Shown here in pieces: positions 36,482 to 47,568 of a stretch of 64,000 nucleotides of DNA. The position numbers and the translations under genes are program-made. The first letter of the stretch is position 1, and each line of letters begins with the position of its first letter. The notes beneath the pieces were generated by a model, which saw only the letters and a program-made list of their open reading frames with translations, did not search any database and was not told where the DNA came from. Source of the stretch: Primulina eburnea (taxonomy: Eukaryota > Streptophyta > Magnoliopsida > Lamiales > Gesneriaceae); contig NC_133104.1 of assembly GCF_022965805.1 (NCBI RefSeq), positions 22,343,308-22,407,307 on the forward strand, written 5' to 3'.

Positions 36482-37120
36482 CCCTAGAGCCAACTATCCT
36501 TAATCCCATTGCTTCGCGATGCTTTTCAAACAATGGTCCTGGCAAGGGCTTTGTAAGTGGATCAGCAACATTATCTGCAGAGAGGACTCTTTCGACTGAT
36601 ATGTCTCCTCTTCCCACAATCTCCCGTATGATGTGGAACTTCCTCAGTACATGCAATGGCACCAGTGTTGTCGCAGTACGACGGGACTGGATCAACTCAA
36701 TTAGGAATAACGCACAACTCTTGGACAAAATTCCTCATCCAAACTACCTCTTTGGCTGCATCAGATGAAACAATGTATTCAGCTTTAGTGGTGGAATCCG
36801 CAACGGTGTTTTGCTTGGAACCTTTCCAAGAGACAACCGCAGCATATAGGATGAATACAAAACCAGAGGTCGATTTCGAATCATCTATGTCACATTGGAA
36901 GCTAGAATCTGTGTAGCCTTCCAATTTCAATTCTCCACCCATAGACCATGAACAAATTCTTAGTCCTTCTCAAGTACTTAAGAATGTCTTTCACGGCCTT
37001 CCAATGCATTGGACCAGGGTTCGCTTGATATCTGCTTGTAACACTCAAAGCATAAGCAATGTCAGGACGTGTCGATATCATACCATACATGATACTACCA
37101 ATGGCTGACGCATATGGAAT
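36482..37120 (-). pseudogene. Copia D RNase H
   Basis: IPYASAIGSIMYGMISTRPDIAYALSV (about 37110-37030), HWKAVKDILKYLRRT, GYTDSSFQCDIDDSKSTSGFV, TKAEYIVSS, YCDNTGAIA and VADPLTKPLPGPLFEKHREAMG are recognisable. Breaks are a CGA-to-TGA stop at its start, a frameshift near 36930, and an in-frame loss of about 13 codons just after CDNTGAIA (around 36655). Confidence 0.88.
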
Positions 37121-37920
37121 TCATGTCATCATCTCTATCTCTTCATCAGTTTTGGGACACATAGCTTTAGATAGAGTAATACCATGACACATTAGTAAGT
37201 AACCTCTCTTGGACTCTTCCATAGAGAATCGTTTTATAATGGTATCGATATATGTTGCTTGAGTGAGCACCAACATCCTTTTTGATCTATCTCTATATAT
37301 CTGTATTCCCAATACATAGAATGCTTCACCCATGTCCATTATGGAGAATTTACTGGCTAACCATACTTTAGTTGATTGCAGTAATCCTACATCATTTCCA
37401 ACGAGCAGGATATCATCAACATAAAGTACTAGGAATGTCACTGCACTCCCACTACCTTTTTTGTACACGCACGGTTCCTCATGATTCTTAGCAAAACCAA
37501 ACTCTTTGATAGTGCTATCAAATCTGAGGTTCCAACTCTTTGACTCCTGCTTGAGACCATATATTGATCTCTGAAGTTTGCATACCTTATGCTCACTTCC
37601 TGCTGATGTGTATCCCTCAGGTTGAGACATATAAATTTCTTCTTTGATGTCTCCATTGAGGAATGCAGTCTTTACATCCATTTGTCATATCTCATAATCA
37701 TACCATGATGCTATGGCTAGTAGTATTCTAATGGACTTAAACATAGCAACTGGTGAAAAAGTTTCCTTATAGTCAACTCCTTGCCTTTGAGTATAATCTT
37801 TTGCAACCAGTCTTGCTTTGAAGGTCAATACCTTCCCATTCGCTCCAAGCTTTCTTTTGTAGATCCATTTGCACCCTATGAGAACAATTCCCTCAGGTTG
37901 ATCCACCAATGTCCAGACTC
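37121..37920 (-). pseudogene. Copia D reverse transcriptase
   Basis: KWIYKRKLGANGKV (about 37870), FKARLVAKDYTQ, ETFSPVAMFKSIRILLAI (about 37750), QMDVKTAFLNGDIKEEIY (37681 down), and the catalytic LYVDDILLVG intact at about 37412-37423. A single TGG-to-TGA change at about 37684 separates the two long frames. Better preserved than E. Confidence 0.9.
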
Positions 37921-39112
37921 GGTTTGAATACATAGAGTCCATTTCTGACTGCATGGCTTCAAGCCATTTGGTTGAATCAGTATCAAATATTACTTCTTTA
38001 AAGTTCATTGGATCACATCCAACACAAGGCTCATCATGACCTTGTTCATAAAGAAGTGTATATCTGGCAGGTGGTCTAATAACCCTATCAGACATCCTAG
38101 GAGCTTGTACTTTAACTACTGGTTGTTGGAGATTAGGTTCAACTACTATAGTTGAGGGAGTATCTTGAATTTCTTCAAGTTCTATCATCTTGTCTTTTTC
38201 TATATAATAGAAATTCCCTTTCATAAAGGTGGCATTTCTTGAAGCAAACAATTTTGCTTCATTAGGAAGATAGAAATAATATCCAACAGAATTCTTTGGA
38301 TATCCTACAAAGTAGCACAAAGTGGATCTACTATCCAATTTGTCTCCCACTGTCTGCTTCACGTAAGCAGGACATCTCCATATTCTCATGTAAGAATATT
38401 TGGGAGATTTTCCCATCCATATCTCATATGGTGTTTTATCCACTGCCTTAGTATAACATTATTCAACAACATTGCCGCAGCTTCAAGCGCAAAGCCCCAA
38501 AACAATGTAGGCAATTCAGTGAATCTCATCATTGTTGGAACCATGTCCAACAAGGTTCGCTTACAATGTTCAGAAACACCATTCAATTGTGGTGTTGCTA
38601 GTGGAGTCCACTGTGAGAGAATCTCATTCTCTTTTAGATAACCCAAAATTCAGCACTTAAGTATTCTCCACCTCGATCAGATCGAAGTGCCTTAATACTT
38701 ATTTCTAGCTGATATTCTACTTCAGATCTGAATTCTTTGAACTTTTCAAACGCTTCAGATTTTTGTTTCATCAAATAAACGTACCCATACCTCAAATGGT
38801 CATCAGTAAAGGTAATGAAGTAGGGATGACCAAAATTTGTGCTAACACTTAGCTGGCCACAAATTTCTGTGTGGAACAAATCCAGTAGACCATGTGCACG
38901 ATCCACGTTTCCATCGAATGGAGTCTTGGTCATTTTTCTTTCCAGACAGGACTCACGGGTAAGTAGAGAATTTATGTCTGACAATTCAAACATGCATTCT
39001 CCCACTATCTTGTGCATCCTTCTTTGAGAAATGTGACCTAGTCTAGCGTGCCATATTTGTGCGGGATTTGGATCATCTAACTTTCTTTAGTTCATTGTTG
39101 AAATATTGTTTA
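37921..39112 (-). pseudogene. Copia D integrase (partial)
   Basis: Pre-integrase end (CESC-type sequence CLERKMTK), ITFTDDHLRYGYVYLMKQKSEAFEKFKEF (about 38790), SDRGGEYLSAEF (about 38690), SQWTPLATPQLNGVSEHCKR (about 38600), ALEAAAMLLNN, KTPYEIWMGKSPKYSYMRIWRC (about 38430), CYFVGYP (about 38310). Frameshifts near 38640 and 38440. The N-terminal part is cut at 39112. Confidence 0.88.
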
Positions 39113-40091
39113 CCCTGGTTAGCCCCATTCTTTTCATCAACACTTTGATCAAGAATGTCAGAACTCATTTCTGATTGCACCCATCGGATCATGGTAAGAG
39201 CGTCTAGTAGCAACGCCCCATGATTCCCTAGGTATCACTGATAGTGCCTGCAAGAACCAGTCGATTATGATTAACGTACAGTACGGTCCCTTCATCTCAT
39301 ATATCCCGATCGAATTTGCAACCATTGGTTCATCGAGGGTTGCATAATAATTCGATAACTATGTGATAACTATAATAGTGGCATCGCATGTACTGAGAAC
39401 TCCTTCTCTAACGTACATCTCATACTCTGGCCAGAGATTCCATGCACTATTATTACATCAGATCACATTGGATATCCACACCCGCAGGTGAGCGGTGAAT
39501 CCCCGACTACAATGCACTGGCTCCTATATGTGTCGTAACTATACCCAACCTCGCCACCTGATGAATCTCATGGAGCCGGTAAACGAGTCAAAGCACAGCC
39601 CTAGCATATAGAGCCTCAGTGTTGTCCCGGGTCGTAAGGACTAATGGTGTACAATCATAACCACGGACTTATCCTCTCGATGAATGATAACCATTTGGAA
39701 AGTCCGAGGGAGGGTTGTTCGGTATAATCATCATATGACTACCCATCTGTATGTTTGGGCATCTCCATGCCCTTACCAAGAAACGCATTACACAACATCA
39801 TAGATGCTAGTCTCGAGCTCAAGCGACCTTTATCCATGTTTTAGGTGGCTGAATCGACTAGGAACTGATTTAGAATATGCAGTGTTTACAAATGAGTTTC
39901 AACATCGAATTACGATTCATTTGTATTAAAGCATAATCAAGGACTTTATCTATGTTGATTGCATGTGTATACAGATAAAGTATAACAAGACCATAAATAG
40001 TTAAATTATATTAAAAAAAAAGATTGTTTATTTTACTTGAGTCAATAAATTCCCTAGCCAACCGTTGGCTTGCAGGGCATCTACTCTAACA
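39113..40091 (-). repeat. D-family copia LTR fragment (D2)
   Basis: Matches 35492-36469 and ends at the TGTTAG end at 40091. It is followed by PPT and RNase H sequence, so it is the 3' LTR of a second copy, not the 5' LTR of D. Confidence 0.85.
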
Positions 40092-40192
40092 ATCTCCCAC
40101 TTGCCCTAGAGCCAACTACCCTTCATCCCATTGCTTCGCGATGCTTTTCAAACAATGGTCCTGGCAAGGGCTTTGTAAGTGGATCAGCAACA
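40092..40192 (-). pseudogene. D2 RNase H tail fragment
   Basis: PPT (40092-40103) plus about 90 bp matching 36482-36572 (NVADPLTKPLPGPLFEKHREAMG region). It joins the truncated LTR of gypsy B at about 40192-40195 through the shared bases ATTA. Confidence 0.82.
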
Positions 40193-40290
40193 TTAATGGA
40201 CAGAATTGAGATTTTAGGGGCTAAATTAAGATGTGAATGGAAAGCCAGGCGTCGGTACATTATTAGCTAAGATGTTGGACAGAACATCTA

Positions 40291-40397
40291 GCGCCCGAGC
40301 GGTAGAAAAGAACCGCCCGAGCGCCAATGCACCATAATTATAGAATTTGGGCAGAATGTATGGCGCCCGAGCGGTAGAATGTTACCGCCCGAGCGCC
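40291..40397. repeat. Paired CpG palindrome array, CGCCCGAGCG type (5' LTR of B)
   Basis: Two pairs of GCGCCCGAGCGGT...ACCGCCCGAGCGC with 9-nt spacers; each pair is a near-perfect inverted repeat. It is the reverse complement of the word at 526-704. Confidence 0.9.
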
Positions 40398-40445
40398 ATT
40401 GGAGTTTTGTGGAAATCAGCCACGTTTCAATTTCATGCAAAGGGA

Positions 40446-40453
40446 TATATATA

Positions 40454-40491
<38 letters not shown>
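40446..40491 (+). promoter_or_regulatory. TATA / (TA)n tract of B LTR
   Basis: A microsatellite-like TATATA run 49 bp after the palindrome array, at the conserved TATA-box position, apparently expanded by slippage. Confidence 0.6.
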
Positions 40492-40492
<1 letters not shown>

Positions 40493-41379
40493 GGACGTAA
40501 CTTTGCAATTTTTCAGAATTTAATTGCAAGACACGAGAAGAGCTCTCGGGAAACTACGAGAACTCCTTATGCCTTTATATTTCAATCTGTCCGTTAGATT
40601 TTAAATCCGGCTTCAGTACTGTGTTCCTATCAACGACAGCTTCATTTGGACATAAGTTTTGTTACGTTTAGACATGATTTAAATTTATGATATTGTCAGA
40701 ATTGAATATGAATCAGATATGATGTTTCTGCCACATTAAACATTGTATAATTGAAGTCAGATTGAAGAACAGACTGTGTATGTAATTGTAATGATTTTTG
40801 GTGTTGATTTGAATGAGATTCGAGATCAGATTTGTGTTATCGTTGAGAGTATGAGTTGTAATGATATTGATTATGAGTTCTGGTATGATATCTGTGATGT
40901 TCAGATTGACGGGGTTATTCAGATTGTGTTGTTATGCCGTCGAAACATCAGTTGAATTAGATTGATCAGATTCAGTAATGAATTCGATTGTATCGTGATA
41001 TCTTTGATATGAATTAGACTGTACCTTGTTCAGATATGGATCAGATATATATACTGATTTGAATATTGATCAGAACAGGTTTTGAATTGAGTTATATACT
41101 GATATTGTAATTATACGATTGTCATTGCCAGATTGGGTATGGACAGATCAGAATACAAGACTTCGTCTTCGTCAGACCTGGAAGACAAAGGTATAAATAA
41201 ATGTTGATTCGAGATCGAACAACTCGAGTTAGGTTTGACTTGAGTTTCCCAAAATCACATACTATATTTTATTGCATTGATATTTGCAGATTATCAGATT
41301 GATATGTTTAGTCTATATAATGATAGCAGAGCCAGAGTTTGAGTCTAGGACAGATCAGCCTAGCTAGGGCAGAACCCCC

Positions 41380-41591
41380 AAGTCTTTGTCAGAACTGCTC
41401 AGACCCTAGACTTGTGGTAAATCGATGAGCTTGTATGTAGATCGACGTCTATTGTAGACACTCGATATAGCATGCCCAAGTCTAAGTCTTTGTCAGAACT
41501 GCTTAGACCCTAGACTTACGGTGTATCGATGAGCTTAGATGTAGATCGACGTCTATTGTAGACAATCGATACAGCATACCGAAGTCTAAAT
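41380..41591 (+). repeat. 104-bp tandem duplication in B 5' LTR
   Basis: AAGTCTTTGTCAGAACTGCT starts at 41380 and again at 41484. The two units differ by a handful of substitutions and include the GTAGATCGACGTCTATTG block. Confidence 0.88.
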
Positions 41592-41842
41592 TAGATCGGG
41601 ATCCCTAGATTAAAATGAGAGATGAGTTGAGTCTTATATATTGATACTAGAATTTGATTTACAGATCCATATTAATTTATGTTTCGCAGATTACAATTCA
41701 TGTTTTATTTACAGACTGGTATTGATACATGTTGTGTGATTATGCTACATGTGATAAGATATAATTCATGATTTTATGTTAATTCAGTTAACTGCATGTA
41801 CACATTATTTATAGTGGGATTTATTCTCACCGGAGTATCCGG

Positions 41843-41876
41843 TTGTTGTCTTGTTTGTATGTGTGCATGACAACAG
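41843..41876 (+). promoter_or_regulatory. Conserved LTR hairpin (B)
   Basis: TTGTTGTCTTG...CATGACAACAG with the TGTATGTGT loop; the first pair is a U-G wobble. Confidence 0.7.
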
Positions 41877-42170
41877 GTGGGACAGGATCGGGGTCAAGAA
41901 GATGATGAGAGAAGACGAGTTTAGAGTGGTGATTACGGACTTATTGTAGACTTGGTTTAATACTTGAAATTTAGTAATTGAACCTAAGACTAGTTTGAAT
42001 AATTGTTGTACATTATTGTACTTTCACACTGAGATGTATATGAGTTAAATTCCATTACGTTCCGCACTTACATTCTAAAAAGAAAAATTTTTAGACCCTG
42101 TTATCTTAATTGATAATTAAATCCCAAAAATGATTAAGAAGATGATTAGAGTCCGGGTCCCCACAACAGG

Positions 42171-42182
42171 TGGTATCAGAGC
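42171..42182 (+). promoter_or_regulatory. PBS of gypsy B (initiator Met tRNA)
   Basis: TGGTATCAGAGC, separated from the LTR end (42165) by ACAGG, as in C and K. Confidence 0.88.
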
Positions 42183-42474
42183 GATAGATCCTTTAGACTG
42201 AGATAGAAGAGAATGAGCGGGGTAGATTGAGTTTTCTTTCCTTGCATGTGCCTGCTAGCATGGAATTTATTTTAATGTTGACTTACATTGTGTGTGCTAG
42301 CATGACATTATGCTTTACTGCTTTGAAATACATGTTATTTAATTATCTGATTTGAATTGGTAATATATATTATTGAGTATGAATCAGATTTGATTCTCGA
42401 TCAGCAGTAAGATGATCAGAGAAAGATTGTAACAGATTTGTAGTATTTGAGTACTAATGTTTTGATAAGCAGAT

Positions 42475-43380
42475 ATACCTCCACGGAGAATTCCAGAAAG
42501 GGGTAGTACTTCGACTGAACAAATAGATGTATCAGAAACTCAGATGGAAATAAAGTTGAAAAAGTGTCAGTTATTTCAGCCGCCGATTCTGAATGGTATC
42601 GAGACATCTGAAGATTGTAAGAACTGGTTTGATGACATAGAAATACTGTTTGATTTACTTGATTACTCAGATGAGCAGAGAATTAAACTGATATTCCACC
42701 AGTTACGAGAGACTGCCAGGAGTTGGTGGATTACTAGTAAAAGAATGTTAGAACAGAGAGGAACAGTAATTTCGTGGGAAATATTCAAAACTGAAATTTA
42801 TCGAAGATTTTTCTCAGTTTCGTACCGAGAGGACAAGAAAGCAGAGTTTGAGAATTTGAGACAAGGTCAACTGAATATTGAAGAATATGTTGCTAAATTC
42901 TCTACTCTGCTACGTTTTGCTCCTCATGTAGTTGGGAATGATGAAGCTGTAGCGGATCAGTTCATCAGAGGATTGAATTCGGAGATAGTTGCATTGATGA
43001 ATTTACAACGACCTTACCATTTTGTTGATACCTTGAGTAGAGCGAAGAGAGCGGAAGCGAGTCTGATTAGACAACTAAAAAGGGTGTGTGCGATACAACC
43101 CCAAACACAGCAATCCCCTCTCCGATTTGATCGCGGCAGCACGAGTGGAAAGCAAGAATTGCTGAAAGCTCGAAAGAAACAGCTTTAGAAGTTAGGGAGC
43201 GGACTGAGCGGTTCATCTAGCTCTAGTGGTTCTAGCCCGAGTTATACTGGAGTGTATTGCAGGACTTGCGGAGGAAGACATCCCACAGAGCAATGACCGG
43301 TAGTTACTGGTAGTTGTCGTATCTGCCGACAGCTGGGACATTTTGCTAGAGTTTGTCCCAAGAGAAGTTCCCGAAGGTTT
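42475..43380 (+). pseudogene. Gypsy B gag
   Basis: The codon at the conserved MPPRR start is ATA (42475-42477), a G-to-A loss of the ATG. The frame then stays open to a TAG at 43186-43188, with the [43 protein letters not shown] and DQFIRGLN motifs of this gag family. After the stop, two zinc knuckles follow: CRTCGGRHPTEQ with TGA replacing the last Cys, and CRICRQLGHFARVC. Confidence 0.88.
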
Positions 43381-44749
43381 TAGGGAGCAGAATCATCTGG
43401 TGGCAGTAACCAAGGAACATACCCAGGGCACACTTGATGATATAGGGACAGGTACTGTTTTTTATGATTATGTTGCATATGTATTGATTTATATACTAAT
43501 GCATTTTCTATGATTATCTTTGACTGAGTTGCATTGATATATGTTGTACCTGTTGGGTCTGTATTTACTATAGTATTGATGTCTTTATCTTATGGGAAAG
43601 AAAGATTGATATCAGATATTTCTGTAAAAAATATTGTATACTACAGTAAGATGAGAATAAGATTGAGTTAGATTATGATGTACTTGTGTTTCTGATTTGA
43701 TTGCATTATTGATATTAATATGCTGAACAAGTACAGAATTACTTTAGATACCTGTCAGGAGAGTATAAGATTCAGCTAGATATAGCTGATGAGTAAAGAT
43801 TTTACGGTAAGGATTCTAGATTTAGAATTCCTTTGATATTTGTGTTGTTTATTACTCGATTGATACAGAAGGGAGCATATGGTATCCTTATATATTCAGT
43901 AGATGTACTGAAATCGAATCTAGCATTGGCAGATTTGCCAGTGATGTACAAGTTGGCTGATGTTTGCCCAGATAAGATTTTAGATTTGCTTTGTATCAGA
44001 AAGATAAATTTCAGAATTGAATTAATATCGGGTACTTTTTGTTGTTTTAGAAGTCCGTACAGAAGGGTATTGAATGTACAGAATGAATTGAAAGAATTGA
44101 AAGAGCAGTAGAAGAATATCGACCAGGAGTTACATCTGATTTAGTGTTTCTCTTTGGCATGTTTCGGTATGTTCAGAGATATTCTGATGATTTATGCTTG
44201 TTATATCTATGATATGGGATATATTTGCAGCATTTGATTGACTGAATTGAATATCTGAAAATTGTATTGAATATTCTGAGAACTTTGATTACTCTATACA
44301 GAAATTATTCAGATATGAATCCTGCTTGAAACAGATTGTATTCAGAATATGCGATATCTGAAGTTAGTATACCGATTGATTTTGACACCGTTAAGATTGT
44401 GATCAGTGACTGAGAATGATACCGATATTAGAAAGATGATATATCGCAGTTGATCAGAACGACATGAAGATATGATTGATTATTCAAAATTGACAATATT
44501 GCTAGAAATTGCAATTTTATGAGTTTACTGAACTCACTAGATCATTATAGATTATTGATATTTCGAATATGATTTGATAGTACTATTATTCTGAGTCAGT
44601 GTTTGATACAGATTTTTGTGAACCGTTGAGATTATATACAGTTCAAACCGAATCAGAGTTGAATTCGAGAATTACAGCAGTCCAGAAATTTGATCAGAAT
44701 GTTCAGAACACGATTTCGATAATCAGAGCAGAGTATCGAGTAGAGTATC
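43381..44749 (+). pseudogene. Gypsy B pol remnant, 5' part
   Basis: Very decayed. Traces of protease are at about 43470-43520, the PR-RT linker (LADLPVMYKLADVCPDKI) at about 43920-43985, and an SPYRRVLNVQNELKELKEQ trace at 44050-44108. Most of the RT and RNase H is gone. The RNH-IN linker is recognisable at 44630-44745 (FDQNVQN) and breaks at the solo LTR. Confidence 0.75.
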
Positions 44750-45058
44750 TGTGGGAACCCGGGCTCTAAATCGATTCTGTCTGGGATTAAATGGATCTGT
44801 GAGAAAATGTGGGTCAAATTTTCGCTTTTCAACATTAATTCTAATGTATAGAAATAAGCATAAGAGAGTTCTATGTTTTATTTCTCAACATAAAATACAT
44901 GTCTCATTCTAATACATCACTCCAAACTAGTGTAAAGTTTAATACAAACCATAACTACAAATAATACAAGTCTAGTAAAAGCCACTAGTCATCTTCTGCG
45001 CCCGTAGTCACCACGCTATCTCGAACTCATCTCTGTCGTGACCCAGATCCTGCCCCAC

Positions 45059-45092
45059 CTGTTGTTATGCACACATACAGACATAACAACAG
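45059..45092 (-). promoter_or_regulatory. Conserved LTR hairpin (solo LTR)
   Basis: Sense CTGTTGTTATG...CATAACAACAG, an 11-bp perfect stem. The T-A pair replaces the C-G pair of the C and B copies. Confidence 0.75.
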
Positions 45093-45888
45093 CCGAAAAC
45101 TCCGGTTAGAACAAATCCCAGTATAAAACATGTATACATGCATATGCATAATAAAATCATAAAACACCATATCATGCATGTAACATAAATCATAGGTTCC
45201 ATAGTCTATGAAACCAATCTATATAAGCATGCAATGCAAATCAAATCATGTCTTGACTCAACTCGACTCTACTCTAGGGATCTCGGGGTGAATACGACGT
45301 CACTGTCTGTTACCTACCCTCCAATCGGGGTAACTGTACGTCTTACTCCTAGACTTCGGTCGTGTCTGTATCGAATGTCTACAAATGGAGGAAGTCTGCT
45401 CCTATGCGTCGATACACCGAACATCTAGTTTTGACAAATCTGTCAATGACTCTCCTATCTCAATGCTTGAATATAAATCTATAAAAAAATCCAAATCATA
45501 TCAAAAGATACAATAACAAATCTAGTATGTGATTTTGTTGGGAAACTCCAATCAAATCTGATTCGAGTCGTATCTTACCCACAATCACATGAATTATACC
45601 TTCTTGTCGTACAATCTGTCGTAGTCGAAATCTCGCTATCAAAGTCGCCAATACAAATATCCTTTAATAGCTCTTGATACAAGGAACACAAATCTATTCT
45701 TGTATTGAAATTTGGATGAATGTCTCTTGCACCACTCAAATCTAAAGGAAAGGAACCTTTCACTTCTTTTGGGAATAGCTCTCTATTTTCCTTTGACATC
45801 TGAAGAACAAGTGACTCAGCCCAAGTATCTATATATATAAATGCCATGTGTCATCATAAAATACAAAGGTGGTCTTCTCGCATGCAGC

Positions 45889-46170
45889 ACCGCGGGTGCG
45901 GAAGGTTCAGGAGCGCGGGTGCGCTATGCTCTCGGCACCAATTTCATTTTCTGAAATTCGACGACCGCGGGTGCGCTACATATAAGACCGCGGGTGCGAT
46001 TACGTTTAGACCGCGGGTGCGGTATCATAATGTCAAAATTAGGTACCCTACTGGACATCTACCGCGGGTGCACTCATTTCTGGACCGCGGGTGCGGTGTC
46101 CCTTAGGTAAAATGACCAATTTTCTGCCCATGCACCGCGGGTGCAGTACACTGCAGAGCGCGGGAGCGGT
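45889..46170. repeat. Paired CpG palindrome array, ACCGCGGGTGCGGT type (solo LTR)
   Basis: About nine copies of (A)CCGCGGGTGCG(GT) and variants, mostly in pairs 10-20 nt apart. A TATATATATAA TATA box lies at 45829-45840, 49 bp away on the sense-downstream side. Confidence 0.9.
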
Positions 46171-46260
46171 CTCCCTTATTCAAAACTCTCATTTCATGTC
46201 ATGCATTCTCATATCTTCCGAGTTTCACATCAATGAAGACTATTAATCTCGAGCTTTACA

Positions 46261-47568
46261 GTAGCAGGTATGTGACCTTTATTGTATGAGAATGATTATC
46301 TTGTGAGGTCAAATGTTTCAGAATTGTACAGCAGAATTTGATATCGATAGTCAGAGCCGAATATCAGGTAGGTATTTTTCTTTAATTTATTTTGTTAACT
46401 GATTGTCTGTACCAAATAGTTCGAATTTGAAATGACAGATAGTATCAGAGATGCACAGTAGTAGATTCAGTTTTCATTTTGGTAACAGAAAGTGTATGTT
46501 AATTCGAACAGACAGTTTTGAAATACACAGATTAAATCAGTCGTGGCAGAATTTGTACTGAAATGTTGGCAGGAATTGTACTGAAATGTCTGAATTGCCA
46601 ATAAATGAAGACAGAAAGATAGAAATCAGAAGATTTATTACAGAATTTGTATATTTCTGACTAGACATGGGGAGTATATTTCGATGAATTTTGTAATGAG
46701 ATTACTGCAATACTTTCCAGATTGTGATATGATATGATTGTGATTGACAGATTGTTCAATCTATATCTATTAGTTTGTACAAGATGACGTACAAACATGA
46801 CCAGATGACAAAGATCAATGTCAATGAAATGGTCAGATTGACCAGAATGTTAAATTGATTATATCATATTGTGAAATTCGATTGATTTTGTACTTGTGGT
46901 AGATATACCATAAGCTTTCTTATATATTATCCCCAGACTGACAGATAGCCAGAGCGTACTATCCAGATATTGGAAGATATTTGTGGAACTGTAGTGCGAG
47001 ATGCTAGCACTAGTTAACATGACATATTGTCCCTATATGAATAATTGTATATGGATAGCTATCAAACGAGTATTGAGATAGCTACAGATGAGACATTGTA
47101 CGGTGAGTACTGCAAATTTCAGTGGTATAAGAATAATATCTCGGAGATACCTGAGATAGGATCTGATACGGTCAGAGATACTACCAAGAAGAGGTAGCTA
47201 ATTCAGAAAAGAATGAAGACAGCTTAGACCAGCCAGACATAATATGCCAACGTCGGATGGTGACGATTGGTATTTGAGGCCGAAGATTTAATATATCCTT
47301 GAATGGGGATAAACAAATTTGATAACAGATGATGGTAGTGATTTGCTTTGAGCTGTGGTTGGGTATATACGGATGTTGTACATCCAGTATTGCGAGATTG
47401 ACTTTATCAAAGCTATTTTTAGAAATAGAATTTGATATGAGATTGAGATTTCAGAACAGTTTCATTGAGATGAGTTCATTATTTAAACTCTATATACATT
47501 TCTTCTGATATATCTGAATTGATTACTTGCGAGTTCGAGGACGAAATCAGATCTAAGAGGGGGAGAAA
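46261..47568 (+). pseudogene. Gypsy B pol remnant, 3' part (integrase) and PPT
   Basis: Traces of the IN zinc region (AATTGCCAA at about 46590 for LNCQ), MTYKHDQMTK (about 46785), the TDRQPER-type IN core (about 46940-46975) and SYQTSIEIAT (about 47055), with many stops. It ends with GAGGACGAAATC and the PPT GAGGGGGAGAAA (47557-47568). Confidence 0.78.

Larger units (their letters stand above)
34433..39112 (-). mobile_element. Copia D, reverse, truncated in integrase
   Basis: 3' LTR 34433-36469, PPT 36470-36481, then RNase H, RT and IN on the minus strand. The sequence stops within the GAG-pre-integrase region at about 39112 and joins a D-family LTR fragment with a TTA microhomology. Gag, PR, PBS and 5' LTR are missing. 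It is inserted in the H 5' LTR. Confidence 0.87.
40193..42165 (+). repeat. 5' LTR of gypsy B (5' end truncated)
   Basis: Compared with the 3' LTR start at 47569, this copy begins at ATTAATGGACAG, so the TGTAATGCCC terminus is lost at the breakpoint with D2. It ends CGGGTCCCCACA at 42165. Confidence 0.88.
44750..46260 (-). repeat. Solo gypsy LTR, reverse, in B pol
   Basis: 1511 bp; in sense from TGTAAAGCTCGAG (46260) to CGGGTTCCCACA (44750). Flanks 44745-44749 GTATC and 46261-46265 GTAGC form a TSD with one mismatch, and B pol homology resumes after it. No internal region, so it results from LTR-LTR recombination. Its ends and U5 hairpin resemble K, but its palindrome array is of the C type. 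Confidence 0.88.

Noticed and set aside
39113..40091. Interpretation as the 5' LTR of copia D
   Set aside because: It is followed on its TGTTAG side by a PPT and RNase H sequence, which places it as the 3' LTR of another copy.
42171..42182. tRNA gene fragment
   Set aside because: Only the 12-nt complement of the initiator Met tRNA 3' end is present, exactly at the PBS position; no cloverleaf follows.
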